From: an uncultured Selenomonadaceae bacterium
GTDB lineage: Bacteria > Bacillota > Negativicutes > Selenomonadales > Selenomonadaceae
Assembly (NCBI GenBank): GCA_910579115.1
Contig: CAJTSO010000020.1
Coordinates: 15,080 to 27,827, forward strand
Reading direction: 5' to 3'
DNA: 12,748 nt
The notes below the pieces were generated by a model that did no database searches, was not told the DNA's origin, and saw nothing but the letters and a program-made list of their open reading frames with translations. Below are positions 1 through 7,039 of the stretch, piece by piece. Positions within the stretch are counted from its first letter, which is position 1. Each line of letters begins with the position of its first letter. A program made the position numbers and the translations under genes.

Positions 1-1
1 T

Positions 2-679
2 AAACATTACGGAGTGAGACCGGGAGACCTTACCCATATTTTTCTGAGCCATGCCCACGCCGACCATGCAGGGGGAGCCGGAGCGGTCTGGCGGTGGCAG
101 GGCCGGGAGGAAAAAGCCAGGCTGCTGACCGCGGGGGAGGGAAAGGCGGCCTATGAGGCGGCCCTGTTCCTTTCCGGCAGGGAAAAGGCCATGATCGATA
201 TGACAGCGGCGGAGGCGGGGGCGGTCTTTGATATCGATGGAGTGAAGGTTGAGAGCCTGTGGGTTCCCGCTCCCGGACGGGCGGCCAGCTCCAAAGGGGG
301 AAATGAATACTCGATGGTGGTGAAGGTGACGGCGGGAAGGGTGAGTTTTCTCTTTACGGGGGATTTGCCGGGGACAGGCGAAGCGGAGCTGCTGAGGGAG
401 TACCGGGCCGGAAATAAAGCCTCCTCCCTGAAGGCGGCGGTGCTTCAGGTGCCCCATCACGGGTCAAATTCTTCTGCCACCGAGGAGTTTATTCAGGCGG
501 TTGACCCGGTGGTGGCGGTGGTTTCCGCCGGCTTTCAGAATTACTTTGGCCATCCCCATAAGGCGGTGTTGGAGAGACTGAACAGCCGGGGCTGTCAGGT
601 GTTCCGCACGGATTTGGAGGGGGCGGTGGTGTTCCATACCGATGGGAGGCGGCTGACGGTGGAGACATTTAACGATTGA
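2..679 (+). CDS. comEC: ComEC/Rec2-type DNA-uptake protein, C-terminal metallo-beta-lactamase domain (5' end outside window)
   Basis: The frame is open to the window edge (first whole codon at 2) and ends at TGA 677-679, so only the C-terminal part of a larger protein is visible. It is the metallo-beta-lactamase-fold domain found at the C terminus of ComEC, the inner-membrane channel for single-stranded DNA during natural transformation. Visible signatures are the metal-binding SHAHADHAGG near the start, the late FLFTGDL aspartate, VPHHGSNSS, and YFGHPHKAVLERL followed by VFRTDLEGAVVF, which is the usual ComEC ending. The membrane-spanning competence domain would lie upstream, outside the window. 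A stand-alone MBL hydrolase of the ComEC-like family cannot be excluded, but the open upstream frame favours ComEC. A GTG at 14 is not a credible start because the fold would begin right at its metal motif. No clear terminator follows. Confidence 0.85.
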   Translation, partial: KHYGVRPGDLTHIFLSHAHADHAGGAGAVWRWQGREEKARLLTAGEGKAAYEAALFLSGREKAMIDMTAAEAGAVFDIDGVKVESLWVPAPGRAASSKGGNEYSMVVKVTAGRVSFLFTGDLPGTGEAELLREYRAGNKASSLKAAVLQVPHHGSNSSATEEFIQAVDPVVAVVSAGFQNYFGHPHKAVLERLNSRGCQVFRTDLEGAVVFHTDGRRLTVETFND

Positions 680-782
680 AAGATGCCCGCCGTTCAATTT
701 AGAAGGGGGCAGTTTATCCATTAGCTAACCGGGCGGAGATGATATTTCCACCATCGGTGAATGTAAATCGGTAGAAATTGCC

Positions 783-812
783 TTGCAATTTTCTGAAAGA
801 CTGCATTATAAT
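783..812 (+). promoter_or_regulatory. Sigma-A/sigma-70 promoter of nifJ
   Basis: TTGCAA (783-788) and a perfect TATAAT (807-812) are separated by 18 bp. Transcription would start near 819, giving a 5' untranslated region of about 90 nt before the nifJ ATG at 911. Seen directly; no experimental start site is known to me. Confidence 0.75.
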
Positions 813-853
813 GGAAAGTAATACCGTTTATTTATTTGAGAGAGCACCGATTG

Positions 854-889
854 GTTGTGCCGGACAACAATTGATTTTAGATTTATCTA
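854..889 (+). promoter_or_regulatory. Two small inverted repeats in the nifJ leader (possible operator or leader structure)
   Basis: GTTGT (854-858) and ACAAC (864-868) flank a 5-nt centre, and TAGAT (878-882) and ATCTA (885-889) flank TT. Both lie between the predicted transcription start and the ribosome site (GAGGGGAG, 893-900). The first loosely resembles redox-repressor (Rex-type) operators, but the arms do not match a consensus well. Function is inference only. Confidence 0.25.
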
Positions 890-910
890 GCAGAGGGGAG
901 AAATGTTTAC

Positions 911-3900
911 ATGGCAAAAACTATGAAGACCATGGATGGCAACACAGCTGCGGCGTACGTATCTTATGCCTTTACCGAGGTGGCGGCGATTTATCCGATC
1001 ACGCCGTCTTCGCCGATGGCGGAGCACGTTGACGAAATGGCGGCGGCCGGAAAGAAAAACCTTTTCGGCGAGCCGGTTCGTCTCATTGAGCTGGAGTCCG
1101 AGCAGGGAGCTGCCGGGGCGGTCCACGGCTCCTTGCAGGCCGGCGCCCTTACCACCACCTACACGGCTTCTCAGGGAATGCTGCTGATGATTCCCAATAT
1201 GTATAAGATCGCCGGGGAGCTTCTGCCGGGGGTTTTTCATGTGAGCGCCCGGGCGCTGGCTACTTCCTCGCTTAGTATTTTCGGCGACCATCAGGATGTT
1301 ATGGCCGCCCGCCAGACCGGTGTGGCCATATTCTGCGAGAACAGCGTCCAGGAGGTAATGGATCTGGCGGCCGTTGCTCACCTCTGCGCAATCAAGGGAC
1401 GGGTTCCCTTTATCAACTTCTTTGATGGCTTCCGCACCAGCCACGAAATCCAGAAGATTGAGGTCATTGATTACGCTGATTTGGAAAAGCTCCTGGATAA
1501 GGAAGCGGTGGCGGAGTTCCGCCGCCGGGCCCTTAACCCTGATCACCCGGTTATCCGGGGCAGCGCCCAGAATCCGGATATTTACTTCCAAACCCGGGAA
1601 GCGGTAAACCGCTACTATGATGCCCTGCCGGATATGGTGGAAAAGACCATGGCTGACTTGGCAAAGATCACCGGTCGTGAATACCATATCTTCGACTACA
1701 CCGGAGCCCCGGACGCGGACCGGGTCATCGTGGCCATGGGGTCCGTCTGCGACGCGGCGGCGGAAGCGGCGGCTTATTTGAATGCTCAGGGGGAGAAGGT
1801 AGGCGTTCTCTCCGTCCATCTTTATCGTCCCTTTGCCATTGATTATTTCCTGAAGGCGCTGCCGGAGACCGTCAAAAAGATAGCCGTCCTCGAACGGACA
1901 AAGGAGCCGGGGGCTCAGGGAGAACCTCTCTACCTGGACATCCGGGCCGCCCTTTACGACAGCGGCCGCAATCCGGTGGTTGTGGGCGGCCGTTACGGCC
2001 TAGGCGGTAAGGACGTTACGCCGGATCAGATTTTCGGCGTGTATGAGGAGCTGAAGAAGGATGCTCCCAAGAAGGGATTCACCATCGGCTTTGTTGATGA
2101 TGTTACCAACCGCTCCCTGGAACGGGCCCTAAGCGATGTGGATCTGACTCCGGAGGGAACCATCGCCTGCAAGTTCTGGGGCCTTGGCTCCGATGGTACG
2201 GTAGGGGCCAACAAGAGCGCCATCAAGATCATCGGCGACAACACCGATATGTACGCTCAGGCTTATTTCGCCTACGATTCAAAGAAGTCCGGCGGCATCA
2301 CCATGAGCCATCTCCGCTTCGGTAAGTCCCCCATTCAGTCCCCCTATCTCATCAACCACGCAGACTTCATTTCCTGCTCCCAGGAATCCTACGTGAATAA
2401 GTATGACCTGCTGGCCGGTATCAAGGAGGGGGGCACCTTCCTCATGAATACCACCTGGTCGGTGGAGGAGCTGGGGGAGAAGCTCCCGGCTCTCATGAAG
2501 CGTACCCTGGCCGAAAAGCACATTAAATTCTATATCGTCAACGCCGTAAAAATCGCTCAGGAGATCGGTCTCGGCGGCCGCTTCAACATGATTATGCAGT
2601 CCGCTTTCTTCAAGCTGGCGGCCATTATCCCTATGGACGAGGCGGTAAAGTACCTGAAGGACTCCGTGGAGAAGGACTACGGCGCCAAGGGACAGAATGT
2701 GGTGGACATGAACAATGCCGCCATTGACAAGGGCATTGCCGACGATACCCTCATCGAAGTAAAGGTTCCGGCTGAGTGGGCAGAGGCAAAGGACGAAGCG
2801 GCGGACGAAAGCCAGCTGCCGGAGTTCGTAAGCAGGATCCAGAACCCCATGCTCCGTCAGGAAGGGGACAAGCTGCCGGTGAGCCTGTTCAGCCAGGGCA
2901 TGGAGGACGGCACTTTCCCGACGGGCGGCGCGGCTTACGAGAAGCGGGGCACTGCCATCATGGTTCCTGAGTGGCAGGTGGAAAACTGCATTCAGTGTAC
3001 CCAGTGCTCCTTCATCTGTCCCCATGCGGCTATCCGCCCGATTCTCCTTTCGGCGGATGAGAAGGCAAAGGCTCCTGAAGCCATGAAAAGCAAGGCGGCT
3101 ATCGGCGTGAAGGATATGGATTTCACCATAGCGGTATCACCTTTAGACTGCGTCGGCTGCGGCAATTGCGCCGATGTCTGCCCGGGCATGAGGGGGGCGA
3201 AGGCCCTCGTCATGAAACCTCTGGCCACCCAGGAGCCTCAGCAGGCCGTTTGGGATTACGCCGTAAACGAGGTTTCTCCCAAGGCTAATCCCCTCAACAA
3301 AAAAACCGTCAAGGGCAGTCAGTTTGAAAAGCCTCTCCTGGAGTTCTCCGGAGCCTGTGCCGGCTGCGGTGAGACTCCCTATATGAAGCTGGTCACCCAG
3401 CTCTTTGGCGACCGCATGATGATCGCCAATGCCACCGGCTGTTCCTCCATTTGGGGCGGCAGCGCGCCGGCAATGCCTTATACCACAAATCATCTCGGTC
3501 ATGGCCCGGCCTGGGCTAACTCCCTGTTTGAGGACAACGCGGAGTACGGCTTGGGCATGGTTACTGCCACGAAAGCCATCCGGGAGCGGATCGCCGGCAT
3601 GGCGGCGGAGCTGCTGGCCGGTGATATGCCCTGCGCCGAAGTCAGGGAAGCCCTCCAGGATTGGTACGATAACCGTGACCTGGGCGAAGGCTCCCGGGAG
3701 CGGGCTGACCGCCTGATTGCCGCCCTTGAGCCTAATGTGGACAAGTGCAGCAAGGCAGCGGCTCTTTACGAGCAGCGGGAATTTTTCGTGAAGCGTTCCC
3801 AGTGGATCTTCGGCGGCGACGGCTGGGCCTACGATATCGGCTACGGCGGGCTCGATCACGTCCTGGCTTCCGGCGAAGATCTGAATGTTCTGGTGGTTGA

Positions 3901-4447
3901 CACGGAGGTTTATTCCAATACCGGCGGCCAGTCCTCCAAGGCAACTCCTGCCGCCGCCATCGCCCAGTTCGCGGCCACCGGCAAGAAGACAAAGAAGAAG
4001 GATCTTGGCATGATGGCTATAAGCTACGGCTATGTGTACGTCGCTCAGATTGCCATGGGCGCCGACCACAATCAGACAATCAAGGCCCTCACCGAGGCCG
4101 AGGCTTATCCCGGTCCATCCCTCATCATTGCCTACGCTCCCTGTATCAACCACGGGATCAAAGCCGGTATGGGCAAGAGCCATGCGGAAGCAAAGAAAGC
4201 GGTGGAGGCAGGCTACTGGGTAAATTACCGCTACAATCCCCAGCTGGTTGGCACGGACAAGAATCCCTTCTCCCTGGATTCTAAGGAGCCGGATTTCGGC
4301 AAGTTCCAGGAATTCCTTCAGGGCGAAGTGCGCTATTCTTCCCTGAAGCGGGCGTTCCCGGAGACGGCTGACGAGCTGTACAAAAAGACGGAGGCTGACG
4401 CCAGGTACCGCTTGGGCACCTACAAGCGCCTGGCCGGGATCGAATAA
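911..4447 (+). CDS. nifJ: Pyruvate:ferredoxin (flavodoxin) oxidoreductase, single-chain
   Basis: This cytoplasmic enzyme converts pyruvate and CoA to acetyl-CoA and CO2 and passes electrons to ferredoxin or flavodoxin; it is the central pyruvate step of anaerobes. The 1178-residue length is normal for the homodimeric, all-domains-fused form. Domain order: pyruvate/TPP N-terminal domain with YPITPSSPM (28-36) and the conserved ESEQGA Glu64; middle transketolase-C-like and gamma domains (about 260-620); a 2x[4Fe-4S] ferredoxin domain with C693-x2-C696-x2-C699-x3-C703 and C747-x2-C750-x2-C753-x3-C757; and the TPP domain with GDGWAYD (969-975) and VYSNTGGQ (1000-1007). The proximal-cluster cysteines C816, C819, C844 and C1078 are all present, so it should be active. 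The start ATG is preceded by GAGGGGAG at 893-900. It has its own promoter and terminator and appears monocistronic. Confidence 0.98.
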   Translation: MAKTMKTMDGNTAAAYVSYAFTEVAAIYPITPSSPMAEHVDEMAAAGKKNLFGEPVRLIELESEQGAAGAVHGSLQAGALTTTYTASQGMLLMIPNMYKIAGELLPGVFHVSARALATSSLSIFGDHQDVMAARQTGVAIFCENSVQEVMDLAAVAHLCAIKGRVPFINFFDGFRTSHEIQKIEVIDYADLEKLLDKEAVAEFRRRALNPDHPVIRGSAQNPDIYFQTREAVNRYYDALPDMVEKTMADLAKITGREYHIFDYTGAPDADRVIVAMGSVCDAAAEAAAYLNAQGEKVGVLSVHLYRPFAIDYFLKALPETVKKIAVLERTKEPGAQGEPLYLDIRAALYDSGRNPVVVGGRYGLGGKDVTPDQIFGVYEELKKDAPKKGFTIGFVDDVTNRSLERALSDVDLTPEGTIACKFWGLGSDGTVGANKSAIKIIGDNTDMYAQAYFAYDSKKSGGITMSHLRFGKSPIQSPYLINHADFISCSQESYVNKYDLLAGIKEGGTFLMNTTWSVEELGEKLPALMKRTLAEKHIKFYIVNAVKIAQEIGLGGRFNMIMQSAFFKLAAIIPMDEAVKYLKDSVEKDYGAKGQNVVDMNNAAIDKGIADDTLIEVKVPAEWAEAKDEAADESQLPEFVSRIQNPMLRQEGDKLPVSLFSQGMEDGTFPTGGAAYEKRGTAIMVPEWQVENCIQCTQCSFICPHAAIRPILLSADEKAKAPEAMKSKAAIGVKDMDFTIAVSPLDCVGCGNCADVCPGMRGAKALVMKPLATQEPQQAVWDYAVNEVSPKANPLNKKTVKGSQFEKPLLEFSGACAGCGETPYMKLVTQLFGDRMMIANATGCSSIWGGSAPAMPYTTNHLGHGPAWANSLFEDNAEYGLGMVTATKAIRERIAGMAAELLAGDMPCAEVREALQDWYDNRDLGEGSRERADRLIAALEPNVDKCSKAAALYEQREFFVKRSQWIFGGDGWAYDIGYGGLDHVLASGEDLNVLVVDTEVYSNTGGQSSKATPAAAIAQFAATGKKTKKKDLGMMAISYGYVYVAQIAMGADHNQTIKALTEAEAYPGPSLIIAYAPCINHGIKAGMGKSHAEAKKAVEAGYWVNYRYNPQLVGTDKNPFSLDSKEPDFGKFQEFLQGEVRYSSLKRAFPETADELYKKTEADARYRLGTYKRLAGIE

Positions 4448-4465
4448 AATACAGAGAAAATTTTT

Positions 4466-4503
4466 ACGGAGGCTGCTGCACGTGCCGCGGCCTCTGTTTT
4501 TTC
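4466..4503 (+). terminator. Intrinsic terminator of nifJ
   Basis: GAGGC (4469-4473) pairs with GCCTC (4490-4494). The stem continues inward to about 11 bp with one mismatch, then a run TGTTTTTT follows at 4495-4502. It sits 18 nt past the nifJ stop codon. Confidence 0.85.
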
Positions 4504-4585
4504 GGGAAAAAACGGAGGCTTGGGAAAGTATTTTGGCCGATAGCCTTTTTCATCCGGTTTACTCCGATTTTTCAGCTATTTTTTA

Positions 4586-4614
4586 TTGATATTAAGCCGT
4601 TGTTTTGCTATAAT
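4586..4614 (+). promoter_or_regulatory. Strong extended -10 promoter of the OmpH/LpxD cluster
   Basis: TTGATA (4586-4591), a 17-bp spacer, and TATAAT (4609-4614) preceded by TG at 4606-4607, which forms an extended -10. Transcription would start near 4621, about 50 nt before the OmpH-like start at 4670. The upstream flank (4561-4590) is AT-rich. Confidence 0.85.
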
Positions 4615-4669
4615 CACAAAGTGTTGACATGCTTCACATCATAAGTTGTAATTAAAAGGAGATATCACC

Positions 4670-5152
4670 ATGCTTAAACTCGAAAAGAAACAGATTCAGA
4701 TTTTCAGCATCGCCGTGGCGGCGATTTTTATCGGCAGCGTCGTCGCTGTAGCCATGTCCCAGCTGTCGTCGGTAACCGGCGTTGCCTCGGCGGCCAGCTC
4801 CTCCAGCGTGGGCGTGATTGACTTCCGTCAGGCCATGAGTGAGAATCCGGCTCTGGAAGCGGCCAATGCCACCTTCCAGAAGGAGGTTGAAGCGGCCCAG
4901 AGCGACTTTGAGACCAAGTCCGCCAGCATGAGCGATGAAGACAAGGCGGCTTTCTATCAGCAGACCCAGCAGCGTCTTTCCCAGCGTCAGGGAGAGCTTA
5001 TCGAGCCTGTCCAGAAGGCGGTGGAGCAGGCGGCCAAGGAAGTGGCCGACGCCAAGGGCCTCAGCGTCGTTATTGACAAAGGCGCCGTGGTATATGGCGG
5101 CAACGACATCACACGGGATGTGATCGCAAAGCTCCAGAAGGGCAGCAAGTAA
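4670..5152 (+). CDS. OmpH/Skp-family periplasmic chaperone-like protein 1 (160 aa)
   Basis: Skp/OmpH proteins are trimeric periplasmic chaperones that hold unfolded outer-membrane proteins on the way to the BAM machinery. This one has the family layout: a hydrophobic N-terminal segment (about 11-30) ending near ASAAS, which could be a signal peptide or an anchor; a short VGVIDFRQAM strand; an alpha-helical, Gln/Glu/Ala-rich coiled-coil arm (about 60-130); and the closing beta segment LSVVIDKGAVVYGGNDITRDV. The length is typical. The start is supported by AAAGGAGA at 4655-4662. It is the first gene after a strong promoter and is followed at once by a hairpin terminator, so it is probably made in excess over the downstream genes. 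Family is confident; the exact client role is inferred. Confidence 0.9.
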   Translation: MLKLEKKQIQIFSIAVAAIFIGSVVAVAMSQLSSVTGVASAASSSSVGVIDFRQAMSENPALEAANATFQKEVEAAQSDFETKSASMSDEDKAAFYQQTQQRLSQRQGELIEPVQKAVEQAAKEVADAKGLSVVIDKGAVVYGGNDITRDVIAKLQKGSK

Positions 5153-5183
5153 TTTAATCGCCCTCGGGAAAAGGGACCATATT

Positions 5184-5241
5184 GGGCGTGCCCCGTCTCC
5201 TCCGTGGAAATTGCGGAGCGGGATGGCACGCCCTTTCTTTT
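5184..5241 (+). terminator. Large hairpin terminator between OmpH-like 1 and 2
   Basis: A perfect 9-bp outer stem, GGGCGTGCC (5184-5192) with GGCACGCCC (5225-5233), encloses an inner CTCCG/CGGAG stem (5200-5204 with 5214-5218) and is followed by TTTCTTTT (5234-5241). No convincing promoter is visible between it and the next start at 5284. It may therefore act as a partial terminator that lowers expression of the downstream genes. Confidence 0.8.
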
Positions 5242-5283
5242 AGGACTGGCAGGTTAGGGAAAATTGCCGGGGGAGGTAAGGTC

Positions 5284-6381
5284 ATGGCCGGAAAGCACGC
5301 AAAGGATGATGCTGCCCATAAGGACAAGCGGAGCAGTCTCCTGGCAGGGGGAGCGGTTGTGGCGCTCCTGACCTTTGGGTGCGTGTGGCTATTTACTGGT
5401 CCGGGGAAAAATCAGAAAATCGAAAATCCGCAGCAAAAGGTCGGCCGGGAGAACACGGGAATGGGGCTTCTGGATTTGGCGGAGGTTTTTGACGCTCACC
5501 CCAAGAGCGGCGAATACCGCCGTCTGAAAGCCGAGTATAAAAAATGCGCCCGGCAGGTAGAACGGCTGAGCCGGAGAGGTTTTTCTCCCGGGGCGGCTCT
5601 GCCCGGGGACCGGCCCTTTGAGGATGCCGCACGGCAGAAGCATATGCAGGAGACGATCCGCAAGGCAATCCTTCTGGAAAAGCGTCTGAAGGAAGCGGAG
5701 GCTGATTACCGGGCGAAAACGGAAGCGGACGTTAAGGTTCAGATTGACGGGATTGAAGGGGATTACGAAAACGCAATTTTCAATCTGAAGTTGAAGCTTG
5801 ATAACGCTGATGTGCTCCGCCTCAATGAAGCGGATGTCCGGCTCATCGCGGATAAGATGGCCGCCCTGAAACGGGAGCGGAGGCAGCGGTCGATGCTCCT
5901 CCGCCGCCAGTATGAGGAGCAGGTAAAGGCATACTTAAACGAAGTCCGGCAGAGGGAAAGGCAGGAGCTGGGGCTGAGTGCCATGGAAAGCTATCAGCTA
6001 CTGAAGCAGGAGGAAGCGAAGCGTCAGGGCGAGGCCATAAACCGCAATATCGACGCCCTGCAAAAGGGGCTGGAGGCTGACCTTGAGCGGCTGGAAAAAC
6101 TGCCTGAGGCACAAAAAAATCTCCGGGGGATGCAGCGGGAACTCAGCCGGCTGGAAGCCGTCATGGAGCATGATATTTCCAGCCTGGCGGCAAAGTATGC
6201 AGTGATTCATAAATTGCAGGTAGTGCTGGTAAAATCCCCCAAAATTGTCGGAGTAAGTGACAGGATAAGCGGTCAGGATAGGAAGAAATTCCCGGCCGGA
6301 TATGATATAATAACAGACACGGTATTATTAAACGGCTTTGACGTGACAAAGGAGGTCGCGGCGGAGCTGAAAAAACGTTGA
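5284..6381 (+). CDS. Long coiled-coil OmpH-like membrane-anchored protein 2 (365 aa)
   Basis: The start is ATG 5284 with GGGGGAGG at 5268-5275. The frame is open further upstream, but only through the terminator hairpin. After a charged 17-residue N terminus there is one hydrophobic segment (about 19-37, with Cys33 inside it), most simply an inner-membrane anchor. Residues 60-75 (MGLLDLAEVFDAHPKS) resemble the opening strand of OmpH proteins. The last 60 residues (VVLVKSPKIVGV, then YDIITDTVLLNGFDVTKEV) resemble the OmpH closing segment, which ends in a similar NDITRDV in OmpH-like 1. Between them lie about 200 residues very rich in Glu, Arg, Lys and Leu, predicted to be long helices or coiled coil. 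It is more than twice the usual Skp length. The likely role is envelope biogenesis or spacing between membranes; this is inference, and no named family is certain. Confidence 0.85.
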   Translation: MAGKHAKDDAAHKDKRSSLLAGGAVVALLTFGCVWLFTGPGKNQKIENPQQKVGRENTGMGLLDLAEVFDAHPKSGEYRRLKAEYKKCARQVERLSRRGFSPGAALPGDRPFEDAARQKHMQETIRKAILLEKRLKEAEADYRAKTEADVKVQIDGIEGDYENAIFNLKLKLDNADVLRLNEADVRLIADKMAALKRERRQRSMLLRRQYEEQVKAYLNEVRQRERQELGLSAMESYQLLKQEEAKRQGEAINRNIDALQKGLEADLERLEKLPEAQKNLRGMQRELSRLEAVMEHDISSLAAKYAVIHKLQVVLVKSPKIVGVSDRISGQDRKKFPAGYDIITDTVLLNGFDVTKEVAAELKKR

Positions 6382-6397
6382 CCTGTAATCCGCTTAG

Positions 6398-6430
6398 TTG
6401 GCACCCCTGTAGGTTGGCATGAGCACTTAA
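6398..6430 (+). repeat. Dispersed repeat copy A1
   Basis: The first 27 nt (6398-6424) match 9093-9119 at 24 of 27 positions. The last 17 nt (GGTTGGCATGAGCACTT region) match 9194-9212 apart from one base. It is followed by a small hairpin CCGCT-GAA-AGCGG (6432-6444) and then the palindromic unit at 6468-6507. Confidence 0.7.
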
Positions 6431-6467
6431 GCCGCTGAAAGCGGTAACCACTAATCCATCTCATAGA

Positions 6468-6507
6468 CTCCCCTCAAGGGGAGCTGGCTCCGTAGGAGCC
6501 TGAGGGG
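6468..6507 (+). repeat. Palindromic intergenic repeat unit B1
   Basis: CTCCCC (6468-6473) and GGGGAG (6478-6483) form a hairpin with a TCAA loop. GGCTCC (6486-6491) and GGAGCC (6495-6500) form a second one. Alternatively CCCCTCA (6470-6476) pairs with TGAGGGG (6501-6507) around the second hairpin. The same plan occurs in reverse orientation at 9119-9166. I recall similar short palindromic repeats as common in gut Firmicute genomes, but could not verify that here. Confidence 0.7.
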
Positions 6508-6558
6508 TGACATACAATCTATCCTATCATAAATCATGGAAACAGAGGAATAAGCAGA

Positions 6559-7014
6559 ATGAAATCCAAGACCCTGAAACGTTCACTGGCAGCAATCGCT
6601 GCCTCAATTTGTATTGCCGGTATGTTTTCCGGCTGCGGCAGTCCCAAGACTCAGGTGGGTTATATCAAACCTGAACGGGTCATGAAGGAGGCTGCTCAGA
6701 TAACAGCCATCATGGATGAAGGCAATGCCAGGCTGAAGGAGGGACAGCAGAAATTCATGGAGCTGGAGAATAACCGGGCTCAGCTGGGTGAAGAGGAATA
6801 CGCCAGGCAGGGGCAGGCTCTCCAGCAGGAGCTGTCCGGTATAAACCAGGAGTATACCGAAAAGGTACGGACCGCGCTGGATGGTGTCCTTGCGGAAATA
6901 AGCAAGGCGAAAAAGCTCGATGTGGTAGTGGCCAGTGACGCTCAGGCCAGACTGATTATGTGGGGAGGCGTGGATATCACTGACGAGGTAATCGGCAAGC
7001 TGCAAAATAAGTAA
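6559..7014 (+). CDS. OmpH/Skp-family lipoprotein 3 (151 aa)
   Basis: The N terminus is a lipoprotein signal: positively charged start, hydrophobic stretch (about 9-22) and FSGC with the candidate lipidated Cys26. The mature part follows the OmpH plan: VGYIKPERVMKEA strand, a Gln/Glu-rich helical arm (about 50-115), and the closing LDVVVASDAQARLIMWGGVDITDEVIGKL. This closing segment is clearly related to that of OmpH-like 1. Lipidation would attach it to a membrane, unlike soluble Skp. The start is supported by GAGGA (6545-6549), 9 nt upstream. It lies 25 nt upstream of lpxD, so the two are probably cotranscribed. No convincing promoter is seen in the repeat-filled 177-bp gap before it, apart from a weak TATCAT at 6525-6530. 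Confidence 0.9.
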   Translation: MKSKTLKRSLAAIAASICIAGMFSGCGSPKTQVGYIKPERVMKEAAQITAIMDEGNARLKEGQQKFMELENNRAQLGEEEYARQGQALQQELSGINQEYTEKVRTALDGVLAEISKAKKLDVVVASDAQARLIMWGGVDITDEVIGKLQNK

Positions 7015-7039
7015 TTTTGCTCAGAGAGGGAAATGTATT

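Noticed and set aside
3143..4183. 346-codon minus-strand frame inside nifJ (also 887-1819 and 2279-3025)
   Set aside because: All are antisense to continuous, motif-rich nifJ coding sequence and have no ribosome site or recognisable family.
4624..4652. Second promoter TTGACA-17-TGTAAT before OmpH-like 1
   Set aside because: Transcription would start inside the ribosome site at about 4659, leaving too little leader; the TTGATA/TATAAT pair upstream is better placed.
5182..5283. Longer start for OmpH-like 2 at 5182
   Set aside because: The extension would be coded by the terminator hairpin and has no ribosome site; ATG 5284 has GGGGGAGG at good spacing and gives a sensible N-terminal anchor.
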